DNA from: Symbiodinium natans
Lineage: Eukaryota > Sar > Dinophyceae > Suessiales > Symbiodiniaceae
Direction: 5' to 3'
DNA length: 64,000 bases
Assembly (NCBI GenBank): GCA_905221605.1
Contig: CAJNDS010000293.1
Location: forward strand, 51,001-115,000
Position 1 is the first letter of the stretch. Each line of letters starts with the position of its first letter. A program made the translations under genes and the position numbers. Shown here piece by piece: positions 30,477 through 40,972 of this stretch. The notes below the pieces were generated by a model, which had not been told where the DNA came from, ran no database searches, and worked only from the letters and a program-made list of their open reading frames with translations.

Positions 30477-32321
30477 GCAAGCAATTGGCGCGGGAGCGCG
30501 TTGGATCTGAGTCACTTGGCAGTGGTGGACACTCTTATGGTCACGTTGTCCAAAGTGAAGAGCTATTCCAGCTCACGCCGGGGGATTATGTGCATAAGAA
30601 ATTGACTGAAAAGATTTGTGGCTTGGCCAACCCCCGATGGATCGCACAGTGCGGGCAGGTTTGATGGGGGTTGCGTGTGGCTCTGTCCAGCTTTCGGATA
30701 AGTCTAAAACTTTCATCAACTCCGTGCTGGGACGGCAAATCAAACGCCCCGATCTGGAGGCTTTTCTCCGGATACCTTCCGCTGAGAACCGGAGCATTGC
30801 AAGTCTCCGTGCTGACTGTACCCAAGTCCTCCTGACGGATGCCAAGCCGCATCTGGCTGATTTGCCGCCCCCGTATCATGAACTTGGTCCCACGATGAAG
30901 CTTGTTTTGGGTATGTGGCTGTCGTTAGAACGCCTGGTTGACATGCTGGGTTATCAGTTTTTCGCCATGGCCTCGGAAGCAGAAATCGAGGAGGAGCCCT
31001 CGGAACAGTATCACTACCCAGAGCAAGCTGCGGTCAAGCGGGCCGCCACCCCTGTGGCGATAAAGCCCGGCACGCATACGTGGCCAATCTGCCTTCTCCA
31101 TCGAGTTTACCGGGCGTCGGTCATGCTCCGGTGTAGGCGGATGTCCCTGACTGGGCTACAAAGTGGTTTGCTGTCGCTGGTAAAGTGCCGGCCAAGGGCA
31201 CTGCTTTGCTGGTTACCTTGAAAGAAGACAAGGGAGATGTGGCCTACCCAGGCATGTTTATAGAGCTCCTTGCCCCGAGGAAGCTTTCCACCGGCCCTGG
31301 AGAAAGCAAGGCCATGCAGCCAGTCAATATAACCATTGCCCTGCTCTTGACTGATGAACAGCACAACCAATTCGCGCAACGACCCTCATTGCCGAGAGTC
31401 AGCCAGCTTGAAGTTCTGCCCGGAGGAGCCTCTACCCCGCTTTGGGATGCCCTGTTACACATGCCTAGGGAAAGGCAACATGTTGCATTGCCGCTAGAAG
31501 ACTCGCCTCTTGATGCCATCCGGCAGCCACATTGGTTGCCGGGCTTTCTCACAGATCTAGTGCTTGTCCTCATTATCGGGCTGGTGGTGAGAGGGAACTG
31601 GCACGACACGTGGGCACAGCTCATTCACCCGGAGGTCTGCCAAGTCTTCAGAGGCAAGCACGCAACGCAAGCTGCGCAGGCATCGCCTACTGCGGGTCCG
31701 GGGGCTTCCAACACCTTGCAAAGCTTCCTTAACCTTTGGCTTGCGGAGGAACAAACCTATCGCAAAGAATGGACGCCGACGCTGCTGAGTGGCGTGTTAG
31801 CCACGCTGCCTGACTCTCCGCTGCCCGGCCAGGAGGACGCCCGGACTCCTGCGCTGTGGCATGCGGAGCGTCTACGCATGTCCCAGGACTCGTTGAGTAA
31901 CGAGCACGATCCGAGGACTCGCGCCAGCATCTTTGCGCTCGCAGTTGGTCCCGCCTTCCTTACGTGCCTCTGTGATACCTTTTGGGGGGCGGATGGACAC
32001 CTGGCAGCGCTGCTGGGAGCGTGCTCGTACGGCCTGGCCGCTAATCGTACTTCTGTATTCATAACGGGGGCGCCTGGCAGCGGGAAGACACGATCCTGCG
32101 CGTTTCTAGGAGTTCTTCTTGCGTGCCTGACGAACCGGCTCACCCTGTACACCGCTCATGGCAATGAATCGGTTCGTGCCTATGTCGAGGCGGTTGATAG
32201 GCTCACGACTGCTAGCAATGAATTTGTTCGCAGCCGCATCGTTCGCATACCGGGTAACAAGGAGAAGGACACACATAAGCTCCCTTTGATGTGCACGATT
32301 TGTACCGGGGGCTACTTGTAG
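30477..32321 (+). pseudogene. Giant polyprotein, N-terminal helicase part with Walker A (copy 2)
   Basis: This corresponds to 14584-16850 of copy 1. It is broken by an insertion of about 34 bases near 30556, a one-base loss near 30640, small deletions near 31115 and a C lost from a C-run near 32283. These split it into frames 30616-31221 and 31185-32321. The Walker A motif GAPGSGKTRS is intact near 32075. The same likely membrane-type stretch (LVLVLIIGLVV) is near 31570. None of these lesions is shared with copy 1, so the two copies decayed independently after duplication. Confidence 0.6.
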
Positions 32322-35020
32322 CCACGACGCATGGTACGATTGTGGCAAGGCTTAGCTTTCCCTACTCGCAGCTCATTAACCGTCTAAAGGATGTTGAGTT
32401 GCTCCTCCGAGATGAAGCCCAGCAATTGGGCACACCGGGTTCCAACACCATCCTGGCGCACATCAAGCATGCACTCGATGTCATGATTGGCGACCACAGA
32501 CAGCCCGCTGGAGGATCGCGGCCCAATTACCACTTCGTCACGGAGTTGTTGGAGCAAAAGATTTGTGGTCTCAATGCGGTCCCTGCCGACCTTCACACGC
32601 CAGCCACCTTGCCTGCGGCCCTTTTGCGGCAAACGGCCCAAAGTTCCGGCCCGTGGAAAAAGGGGCAAGGCGAGATGCCCTCTTGGGGCAAGCCCCACCG
32701 TTCCTCTGGAGCGTCAGAAGTGTTGTTCTCAGCGGTCTCGATGCTGGATTCGATTCTCTGTATGAGCATCGTCAAACCGAAGCAAGCCGAGACAGTCATG
32801 CAGGCCGCCGGGCTGAAGGCCATTGTCGGACCGGCTATCAACCTCTCGCTCTGTTCATCCATGCGCCTCCCTCCTGAGATTGCTGCCATTCTATACGCAT
32901 GTCGGTACTCGGAGGCGTGCCGCTTCGATCTGACAGGCGGGGTCCCTCGGCTACTTATGCCACCAGGTCCCACGATGCAGCACCTGCTCGGGCGGCCACT
33001 GCGTAGCTTTGCAGGCAGGTGGATGGAAACGTGCCGATGGGTACGGGTGCCAGATCAGGATGAGACCCAAACCAAACTAGGCAGAAGCTACGACCTCAGC
33101 ATGGTCCTGGCGGACATTGTGCTCACTTTTGGGCACCAGGTTTATCCTGACTCCCCTATCGGGATGGTCTCTCAGTATGCCAGGATTGTTACTCAAATGA
33201 AGTTTATGCTGCAGTCGAGTCTCCCCGCAGACCCACTGGGCGATGACGATATGAGCCTACTTGAAGCCTGCCAAACCGCGCAAGATTTCCCGCTGACTGG
33301 CGCGCCCACCACTTGGAGCCTTGTGACGTTTCGGACCTTCCTCATGAATCACATAGGGTCCCTTAAACGCTTCTTCGGCGCTATCACCACGGCTTGCTCC
33401 ACTGGCCCCACATTTGGGATAGGTGTCTTTGTGACTTGTCGGGCTTCTGGATTCCTGTTTAGTAGCGAGGCAGGGTTTGCCCGAGCCACCTCCTCCTTCA
33501 CGAGAGGACTTGGGGCTTTGGTTTTCGTGGCACCGCACTACTCTGATGGTATAGGTGCATGCTTCCAAATGGCGGCCTGCGCAACCGGAGGCCTGATTGA
33601 ATGCGCGGAATATGTGCGCACACAAGCCAGCTTGTGGAGCATGGATGGCCCTGGCGTTGCAAAGGCATTACACAAGCAAGCCTTCCGAGAACGGACAGTA
33701 GCCAGCATCGTGCTGCCTGCGGAACGCAAAGTAGGGCTGGACCTCTTTGAAGCCCCACCCCTGCATCAAGCGTGGGCCTTGAAGGCCACCTGGGGAGATA
33801 AGCGGGAAGTTCTTTACCGCACACTTAAGCAAGAAGGATGGGGGAGCCCCTCTTTCACTTCCAACTCCTACTCGGGCACCATTGCTAGTCTGCAAACGCG
33901 CGGCTTCGTCCTGGAGCCCTTGCCCAATGCTGTGTATTGTGTCCCCTTCCAGCCGGTGAGGGAAGGAGATGGGGTCGCCCAGTACCTCACCTGCTTGCTA
34001 GGGGATACCAGCATTAGGACGCCGCCCAAGCGGGGATCTGCTCAACGCGCTGACCCGGCTTTCGAACACAAGGCCGGCATAATGCGAGCCCCCCGCGGTC
34101 TTCACCTCCTACCTGTTCGTACGGGTAAGGCTGCCTCCGAAACTGCGATTGATGTGGACTCTCCGGGAAACAGCCCTGTGCCCGCGGGTAGTCACAGTCC
34201 CGACGTGGTAGCTGCTACTGCAGTCGAGGTTCTTACGCCGCTGCAGTCACCAGCCCAAAGCGAGGCTATCACCAACGCGCGCCATGGTGAGCGGTGGGGT
34301 ACACCATGGCTCAAGCCTCGGGCCGCGGGGGGCTCCATTGCGGCAGCTGTCAGCCCACCTCCGGCAGCTAAACGGGACGTTTCCCGAACACCCTGCGGCA
34401 CCCCAACGCGGGAGAGAGGACCACTGAAGAAGGAGCCTGCAACGAAAGAGCCTGCGGTTGTGCCGGCCGTGAGTCCTAGTGCTCTGGATGCTTGTGTGAC
34501 GACTCCCTCTCGTGAAGTTGCCCACAGGATCGGAGGGAGTAGCGCCGCCTCGTGTCCACCCCGTAGTGGAGGCAACATTAGGGACCCACCGCCTGGCGTA
34601 CGACGTCCACCCAGCCCCCGGACACGGCCCACGCACGCAACATTTCCGGAAGGGATTAGGACGGTTGAGGCATCACAGCCCCCTTGCGCTAAGTCTCCCA
34701 CGGACTCACTTGGCCTGACTGAACCAAAATCGTATCTCCCTATGCCTCCCCATGGCCCGACGCCCATCCCCGCCAGGCCTGTGCCCGCTGTCCAAGCTCA
34801 AGTCGGCCTCTCGTTTTGGACAAAGACGGCTCTCAGCATCTGGAACCACCAAAAGCCAAGCCTCGAGGGCCTAGCGAGCCCAGCGGCACCCGCGACCCCA
34901 GCGCCCCAGCCTGTGCACCCATCATGCAGAGCAACACAGACTCGGTCTGTGATCTCATGTGGCGCGCACTTGCAGCGGGACATCACTTTGGTAAGAATGT
35001 CAAACCTCGGCCCTACATGA
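32291..35020 (+). CDS. SF1 (Upf1-like) helicase core and linker of the giant polyprotein, copy 2 (909 codons open)
   Basis: The best preserved helicase core in the window. In order it has DEAQ (Walker B type, 32411), IGDHRQP (motif III-like, about 32485), MRLPPEI (motif IV-like, about 32860), then a region absent from copy 1 (32913-33235). Motif FARATSSFTRGL (motif VI-like, about 33480) follows a hydrophobic strand. A Pro/Ser-rich linker follows (about 34080-34800). The Walker A Lys lies just upstream in the previous frame, separated by a one-base loss. A frame change near 34800 transfers coding to the next frame. An ATP-driven nucleic-acid helicase is the inferred role. It lacks no motif that I can see except a clear motif V. 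Confidence 0.6.
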   Translation: MHDLYRGLLVATTHGTIVARLSFPYSQLINRLKDVELLLRDEAQQLGTPGSNTILAHIKHALDVMIGDHRQPAGGSRPNYHFVTELLEQKICGLNAVPADLHTPATLPAALLRQTAQSSGPWKKGQGEMPSWGKPHRSSGASEVLFSAVSMLDSILCMSIVKPKQAETVMQAAGLKAIVGPAINLSLCSSMRLPPEIAAILYACRYSEACRFDLTGGVPRLLMPPGPTMQHLLGRPLRSFAGRWMETCRWVRVPDQDETQTKLGRSYDLSMVLADIVLTFGHQVYPDSPIGMVSQYARIVTQMKFMLQSSLPADPLGDDDMSLLEACQTAQDFPLTGAPTTWSLVTFRTFLMNHIGSLKRFFGAITTACSTGPTFGIGVFVTCRASGFLFSSEAGFARATSSFTRGLGALVFVAPHYSDGIGACFQMAACATGGLIECAEYVRTQASLWSMDGPGVAKALHKQAFRERTVASIVLPAERKVGLDLFEAPPLHQAWALKATWGDKREVLYRTLKQEGWGSPSFTSNSYSGTIASLQTRGFVLEPLPNAVYCVPFQPVREGDGVAQYLTCLLGDTSIRTPPKRGSAQRADPAFEHKAGIMRAPRGLHLLPVRTGKAASETAIDVDSPGNSPVPAGSHSPDVVAATAVEVLTPLQSPAQSEAITNARHGERWGTPWLKPRAAGGSIAAAVSPPPAAKRDVSRTPCGTPTRERGPLKKEPATKEPAVVPAVSPSALDACVTTPSREVAHRIGGSSAASCPPRSGGNIRDPPPGVRRPPSPRTRPTHATFPEGIRTVEASQPPCAKSPTDSLGLTEPKSYLPMPPHGPTPIPARPVPAVQAQVGLSFWTKTALSIWNHQKPSLEGLASPAAPATPAPQPVHPSCRATQTRSVISCGAHLQRDITLVRMSNLGPT

Positions 35021-35787
35021 GCCTGCGTGACTCGCAACACCTCACAACACACTGCCAGCAGCTTCGGGCATATAGGGCCTATGAGGTGTTTTTGAACGGC
35101 ATACCGAACCAGCTGCAAGACTCGGAGATGCTGATCGGAATCGCTGACACGCTACTGCATCTGCCTGAAACGTTTCCGGCGGCGTATTTGAAGGTTTATG
35201 ACCCTATCATCACGCAGTGTCTTAGATTGTCGGGGGCATTGCAGCATTTCGACCTTGCTGAAATGTTGGATTGCCCGGTCCTGCAGCTGGACAAAGCAAG
35301 GCTTTCGGAGTCCCTGGTGGGGTATGGCTTTCTTACCGCAGCGCAGTACATTGCGGATCTTTTCTCTGCGGTGTCGGACTTGCCGAGTGTCATCAATGCC
35401 AGTTTTCCTGCAATGCTCAGCTACGCTGACCCAGATTATTGGCTGGGTGCACTTCTGCTCGCATTCGAGTCCCACCAAAAAGGTCCCCTGGAGCGAACGG
35501 CCGGGCTGCCCATTGTTATTGGTTTTCCTGAATCTGACAATAAAATTACTGACCTGCAGATCAATGTGCCGCCCGCAGCCATGGTGGCCTTCTTAGCTGG
35601 CCGCGCTTATCGGTGTCCCAAGTGCCCTACTACCAAATACGTGATGGACGCGCACAGTGGACTGCCACAAGTCACTGGCCAAGCCTCCCAAGAAGCCATG
35701 CAGGCATGGGCCGCAGCTGCTAAGCACACGGACGTGGAAAAGGCCAGGCTTGCCCAGCCCAACCTGAATACGTTCCTTCGCCAGTGA
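34816..35787 (+). pseudogene. Giant polyprotein, C-terminal part (copy 2, truncated)
   Basis: The continuation of the helicase polyprotein in the frame 34816-35787. It links the part matching 8984-9700 (minus) of copy 1 directly to the part matching 1362-1894 (plus), and so shows the original order with no virus between. The Cys-X2-Cys motif RCPKCPTTKYV is present. At 35774-35777 (TCCT) the sequence jumps to the 3' end block, so about 2.7 kb present in copy 1 is deleted, including the natural C-terminus. The stop follows three codons later. Confidence 0.6.
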
Positions 35788-36157
35788 GTGTCGGTTGTCT
35801 TTCCTTGACAACGATTAAGCGATCCGAACCTCGTCTGATGACCTCGGTTTGACTAACCGCTGTCGCACCAGTGGCTACATGATGGTGATTTTGTGAATCT
35901 GGCAATGTCGCATTTTGCGAATCCCCCACAAGCTCTGTGCTTCCTTGTGCACCGGGACTTCATTGACGACCTCGAGTACTGAGTCCGTGGGGTATCTAGT
36001 AGTGTAGCGCGATTGCTCGCTTTGTTTCTTCGGTGTCTGTTCTTTGGTGGTTTCGTGTTGTGTCTGGCGGGTTGTGTCCGCTGACTCTGTTTCACCCTTT
36101 ACGTCGAGCCCAACAAGACCGGCCTACTGTGCTACTGATGTAGTAAAGAGGCGCCAG
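35775..36157 (+). repeat. 3' end block of the giant polyprotein element (copy 2)
   Basis: A near-identical copy of 4604-4987, ending at GCGCCAG. Beyond it the two loci differ completely, which places the element end here. Confidence 0.75.
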
Positions 36158-36824
36158 TCCAAAAAAAAAGAGCCACATGTAGGTCACATGTGGGCCATTG
36201 CGGCATACACTCCGACTTCTTTCAAGCGTTGCTCAAATGAAAATTGTGAAGATGACAACTCTGGAGTTCCCTGTTCCAGAATCCTGCACGTAGAAACTTC
36301 TATCAGGCGGACTCGACCCAATTACTCGAAGAAACTCCGACACCGCCGGGCCGCCGTACCGCCGAAAGACGCGGTTTCGAGAAGCAGCCGAGTAAAACCG
36401 ACCCCGCCAGACCGCGCTACGAGCCAGAAGAAATTTACCGCGTTCTAAAAGTGAGGCCTGGGGCTGTAGGACCGCGTTTCGGAACGGGTCGGGGCGCGGG
36501 GGGGAGAGAAGGACTTACCTCCATCACGAAACAGCCAGAGACTACACTCAAACAGAACGGAGTTGGGGAAACAGAATATAAGAGAGAGCCAGGCGGCCTT
36601 TGGAAGTTGATTCTGAAAGTGAGCTTCAAGTTAAGCTTGAAACTTGTACTTCTCTCTCTAGGGAAGGTGCTGACAGCGGCTGTGTTACGCAGTTTTAGCG
36701 ACATCGAATTGTAAGCTTTGACCATTTCTGCAAGCGTGACCAGCGTCCTCTCTCTTCTATAGCACTCCCCAGACCCACCTGAAGGCTGTGCACAGCCAGC
36801 CTGAATGCGCGGTGACTTGAGCAG
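36158..36824. other. Unique region upstream of the copia element
   Basis: Begins with an A-run (36160-36170). No gene is supported. A 5' LTR of the copia element would be expected here or slightly upstream of gag, but I could not find a clear match to the sequence that follows the candidate polypurine tract at 47012. Confidence 0.4.
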
Positions 36825-37503
36825 TTGCATTGCGCGCGGCCAGATCGTTGGCTTACGAGCTGCTGCGGGGGCCGTGGAAGGCCATCGTACTACCACATAG
36901 GTGAGGGTGAACCCGGAATGCTTCGTGAGAGAGGCAGGAGAGGGGCTGAGCCTTCCTATGAGAGACCTTCAGGGTCCAGACACTCGTCAGTTCCACCAAG
37001 GAACCCCGTTGTCGGTAGTGGAGTTGCTTTTAGCCCGATGTCGGGTGCAGTGCATCCCACAGGAAGCCCGGTGGTTGGTTCTCCGACTGCTATGGGCACC
37101 CCCATACCGGCAATGGCTTCACCCATGTCGCCACCAGGTTTGGTGCCACCGCCGCCTGCAGCAGTGGACCCCGTTGTGCAGGATCCCAGCTTCTGGTTCA
37201 GACAGTTCAGCAGCAGCAGCAGCAGATATCTCAAATGATGTCGCTGGTGCAGCAGCTGGTCCAGGACCGGACAAGTGCTGAGAAGAAAGGCAAAGGTGCT
37301 GGTAGCTTGAGTAGCATCAGTGACAGCGTGGACCATGCCATGGAGGTTGATGATGGGAACGGCGCTCCTAGCAGGAATCCTAAGGCAGACTCATATGTGC
37401 CAAAGTTGCCCATGTTGGATGGTGGACGCATGAACAAGGGTCGGCGTGCCGAGATCGAAGCATGGGTTGAGTACCTGGTAAAATTTACTGGTGGGTTCGT
37501 TGA
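36825..37503 (+). pseudogene. gag: Ty1/copia gag, N-terminal part (interrupted)
   Basis: A Pro-rich frame (36825-37238) continues, after a one-base shift near 37190, as a Gln-run followed by motif ISQMMSLVQQLVQD and then motif YVPKLPMLDGGRMNKGRR. The latter resembles the start of the folded gag domain in dinoflagellate copia elements. Coding stops making sense after motif VKFTGGFVDL at about 37503, where a block of simple repeats begins. The rest of gag resumes at about 39541. The true start could be the ATG at 36918. The protein would form the cytoplasmic virus-like particle. Confidence 0.5.
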
Positions 37504-37723
37504 TTTGGTAGCTGGCAGGAACCGAAATTCGAAAGTCTGAACTTGAAATTTTAAAGTTAGAAATTAAAGTTTGGAGTCGCTTCAAAGTCCGAAGTCGGAA
37601 GTCGAACGTGGGGAGGCTCGCTGGAAGTCCAAGTCCGTTTGAAGTCCGGAGAGATTGGAGCCCGTGCGGCAGAACTCATACGAAGACTAAGACTCAAACT
37701 GGCGACTGATGAGATTTTTTGAT

Positions 37724-38045
37724 TTGGTGATGTGATGATGTGATGTGATGTATCATGATTGATGATTGATGTGATGACTGTGGTGATGTGATGTGATGTG
37801 ACGTGAATGTGAATGTGAATGTGAAAGTGAATGTGAATGTGAATGTGAACGTGAAAGTGAAGTGAAGTGATGTGATGTGATGTAATGTGATGGTGATGTG
37901 ATGGTGAGGTGATGTGATGTGATGTGCTGTGCTGTGATGTGATATGATGAGATGTGATGGTGATGAGATGTGATGGTTATGTGATGGTGATGTGATGTGA
38001 TGTGATGTGATGTGATGTGATGTGATGTGATGTGATGTGATTGAT
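37724..38045 (+). repeat. TGATG/TGAATG-type satellite
   Basis: Long runs of GATGTGATGTGATG with patches of GAATGTGAATGTGAA. A purine-pyrimidine biased simple repeat. Confidence 0.95.
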
Positions 38046-38127
38046 GTGATTTGCGTGTTCGTAAAAAAAACAGCCTGCGTGGATAGCTGTCTTTGATCGC
38101 AACCTGTTGCCTTTAGCTGTGCACACT

Positions 38128-38169
38128 GAAACACTGAAACGCTGAAACGCTGAAACGCTGAAACGTTGA
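38128..38169 (+). repeat. CTGAAACG octamer repeats
   Basis: Five tandem units with small changes. Confidence 0.85.
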
Positions 38170-38174
38170 ATCCG

Positions 38175-38762
38175 CCCCACCGGCCCGGCCCGGCCCGGCC
38201 CGGCCCAGAAATCATGATTTATTTTTTTTTCGTTGGATTGGTTGAATTGGTTTTCGACTCTTCCAAAATTTCTTCCCCGATGGCTTTTTTAGGCTCAGGA
38301 TTGCTTCACGAAAGTGGTTTTGGCTCTCACGAAAGTGCCCGGCTGCCTCGCGAAAGCGCCCGGCTGCCTCACGAAAGTGTTTGGCTCCCTCACGAAAGTG
38401 GTCGGCCCCTGCACGAAAGCTCACGAAAGTTTTTGTCCTCACGCAAGCACAGGGGGGCCCTTCACGAAAGTGTTTTGTCCCGTTCACGAAAGTGCACGAA
38501 AGTACCCCCACGAAAGTTCACGAAAGCTCACGAAAGTTTTTTTGGCTTCACGAAAGCGCAGTGGCCCTTCACGAAAGTGTTTGCCCCCCGCACGAAACCT
38601 CACGAAAGCTCACGAAAGTGTCCGGTCACCGTGAAGGTTCACGAAGGCTCACGACAGCGAACCTGGCCACCCAAGCCCTGCTGCCCGCCTCAGCTGAGTT
38701 AAGCTGCGAAGCAACCAAGAAAATCAAAAGCTTAAGCCGTTCTGGGCCGGGCCGGGCCGGAC
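38175..38762 (+). mobile_element. Non-autonomous element with GGCCC terminal inverted repeats and internal CACGAAAG repeats
   Basis: The left end reads GGCCCGGCCCGGCCCAGAA and the right end carries its reverse complement near 38739-38760. Inside, CACGAAAG(T/C) occurs about 25 times between 38300 and 38655 at irregular spacing. No transposase is encoded. A target-site duplication was not found. Confidence 0.55.
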
Positions 38763-38954
38763 CACGCATCATGACGTCAAGTGCGCCATAACACAATACT
38801 ACAGCGTTCAAGGCTCAAGGCCCCTGAAATGGCCCTGAAAGAGTTTGTGGCAAATCCTCAAATCATATCCTTCTGCAACACTCAAGAGATGTCGATCGAT
38901 TCCCTGATTCCCTTAACTAGAGGAATGGTTGAAAGTACTGAAGAAGAATACATA

Positions 38955-39045
38955 TAGCAATAAATATTTATTATATATATATATGTGAGTTGCTCAAGCG
39001 TGTCATTTAAAAAAGAAAGAAAGATATATATATATATATGTTGAA
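38955..39045. repeat. TA-rich microsatellites
   Basis: Two TATATATA runs near 38975 and 39023, separated by AT-rich sequence. Confidence 0.9.
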
Positions 39046-39540
39046 AGAAGCATGGATGGAATTCTTCACGGAACCGACGAACCCGTTTTGAAAAGAACAG
39101 TAAATAATGATAATTTTTTAGAATTTGCTTTGGAGCCCACAGTTCTTTCCTGAGACATCTGGTTTTAAGATAAAGGTTTCTGAACAATCAGGATATGATG
39201 TGATTGAATGGGAATGGGGAGTGACATGTTTAGGTTCATGGGGCCTTCGGCAACCACCTTCGTGGAGTCCCTTACGTGCACAGTGACATGTTTTGGGCGC
39301 ATAGCTTCCAAGACCACCTTTGTGGGAGTCCTGAGTCTGGTACCATGTTGCCATGGCCTAGTTGATCTTCCTGGCTGCTCATTTAGGTTGACTACAGTCT
39401 AGTGTGGCCTCGAAAACAGTATCTAGGGTCATAAGTCTCTGGATTGTTTGCAGCTCGCCAGAGCAGCACATCCTGGTGGTGGGCCTTGGCGTGTTTGGGG
39501 CCATGGCTTCCAAAACCACCCTTTTGGAGTCCATTTTACG

Positions 39541-40876
39541 TTGCCGTGGTTGTTGATGTTTCTGACTTGTCCGCTGGTCTGAGGCGGTCCGCCAGTAAAT
39601 TATACCATGAGTACCTTGAGGTGTTTTTGCCATGGATTGCCCTGTTTGATGATAGGATACCGTCGGAAGTGCAGGCTTGTTTTGTGAAAGACAAGCCAAT
39701 CCTGAACAAAGACTTGGCGAAAGGAGAGAGCATTAGGAGTACCAGAGTGTTCCTTTACCTTCGGCAGTCCTTTGCGAACTTTTCCCGTGGGCTTGACATT
39801 TGAAGCAAGTTGAGCGTGAACAGCTTAGTGTTCCGGCAGGCTATGAGGCGTTGAGGCGCGTGCATCAGGATCTGTCGGTTTGCTCGAGGATAGAAGCCTC
39901 GACCTTGCGAGAAGAGATGTTGAGATACCAACCCCCTGCCTCTACGAAGGATCGTCCTTTGGAAGTGTTTCGCAGCGTGCAGGTTGAGCTTGCAAAGTAT
40001 GGTCGACTTGTTGCTGCGTTCCCAGACCTTGCGTTGAGTGAAGCGGATCAGAGCATGATTGTGTTGAAAGGTCTTGATGCGGATGTGAAGAGGTACATCT
40101 TGTTGCATGCGAAGATTGACTCCATGAGTGAGCTTGAGACTGCGATCAAGTTCTACGACGCAAACATCAAGATCCTTACCTTCGCCGATTCCGGGCGAGG
40201 TCGAGACCGCAGGAACAACAACGACATAGCGAATCCGCTGAACTTCAAGGGCGATGGAAAGGGGAAGGACAAGGGGAAGGACAAGGGGAAAGATAAAGGA
40301 AAGGACAAAGGGAAGGACAAGGGAAAGGACAAAGGTCGCTCAGGAAAGGACAAGCATGACAAGAAAGGGGAGAAAGGTGGAAAGGGAAACGCTACTCAAG
40401 ACCCTGGAAAAGGGGGCGGTGGTAGCTCTCCAAAGCACGACAAGCGTGCCAACGTGAAGTGCTACAACTGCAATGAATTGGGGCACTATTCAAACCGATG
40501 CCCTAAGAAAGCGGCCAAGGGTGTGGCGGCAGCAGCGACGCTTCTAGAACCGCAGTTGGCGGCTTTGACTTTGGAGGGCCCGCGTGTGTTTGCAGCGGCA
40601 ATTGGTTGCGAGTTCTTTGATATCGCTCAGGGAGATTCCGACAATGAGTCGAGCTTGAGCGATGGTGACTGGGAAGCCTTTGGAAGGTCGTGGTTGTTGG
40701 AGAGTTCGGAGCCCCCAGTTGAGCTTGGAACCTCGCAGCTTGGAAGCCTAGAGACCCCCGTTGAGCTCAAAAAGGCCCCAGTTGAGCTTGGAACATCGCA
40801 GCTTGGAAGCCTAGAGACCCCCGTTGAGCTTGAGAAGGCCCAGTTGAGCTTGGAACGTCGCAGCTTGGAAGCCTAG
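39541..40876 (+). CDS. gag: Ty1/copia gag, main part with zinc knuckle
   Basis: A first frame (to 39801) has motif KLYHEYLEVFLPWIALFDD. The second frame, from 39800, covers the rest. Motif VFRSVQVELAKYG belongs to the folded gag region. Then comes a basic region of repeated Gly-Lys-Asp-Lys (about residues 152-178) and the zinc knuckle CYNCNELGHYSNRC (Cys-X2-Cys-X4-His-X4-Cys, about residue 225), which binds RNA. The C-terminus is a tandem repeat with motif PVELGTSQLGSLET. The stop at 40876 is caused by a missing C in the third repeat unit. Otherwise gag would continue into the protease frame. Confidence 0.75.
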
Positions 40877-40972
40877 AGACCCCCGTTGAGCTTGAGAAGG
40901 CCCCAGTTGAGCTTGGAACGTCGCAGCTTGGAAGCCTAGAGACCCCCGTTGAGCTTGAGAAGGCCCCGTTGA
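40711..40972 (+). repeat. Four tandem units of about 66 bp at the gag-pol boundary
   Basis: Each unit contains CCCCAGTTGAGCTTGGAAC and CTAGAGACCCCCGTTGAGCT. The third unit has three C instead of four at 40839-40841, which breaks the reading frame. Confidence 0.9.

Larger units (their letters stand above)
37504..39540. mobile_element. 2 kb repeat nest interrupting gag
   Basis: Gag coding stops before this block and resumes after it, so it is an insertion or a very large intron (it starts with GTAGCT and ends without an obvious AG). It contains a TGATG-type satellite, short CTGAAACG repeats, a GGCCC-bounded element, TA microsatellites and a set of short repeats with TTCCAAGACCACC-like units (39240-39540). 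The open frames in it follow the repeats and are not supported as genes. Confidence 0.6.

Noticed and set aside
33230-33260. Gly-Asp-Asp-Asp motif that looks like an RNA polymerase active site
   Set aside because: It lies between helicase motifs IV and VI, lacks the other polymerase motifs, and is followed by a helical region.
36158-36824. 5' LTR of the copia element
   Set aside because: No convincing match to the sequence after 47022; only about ten bases (TGTAAGCTTT) are shared with 47451 onward.
38290-38655. CRISPR-like repeats
   Set aside because: The repeats are 8-9 bases with irregular short gaps, and the genome is eukaryotic.
38166-38702. 178-codon frame over the CACGAAAG repeats
   Set aside because: The peptide is only a readout of the repeat (His-Glu-Ser, Ser-Arg-Lys), with no start context or coding bias.
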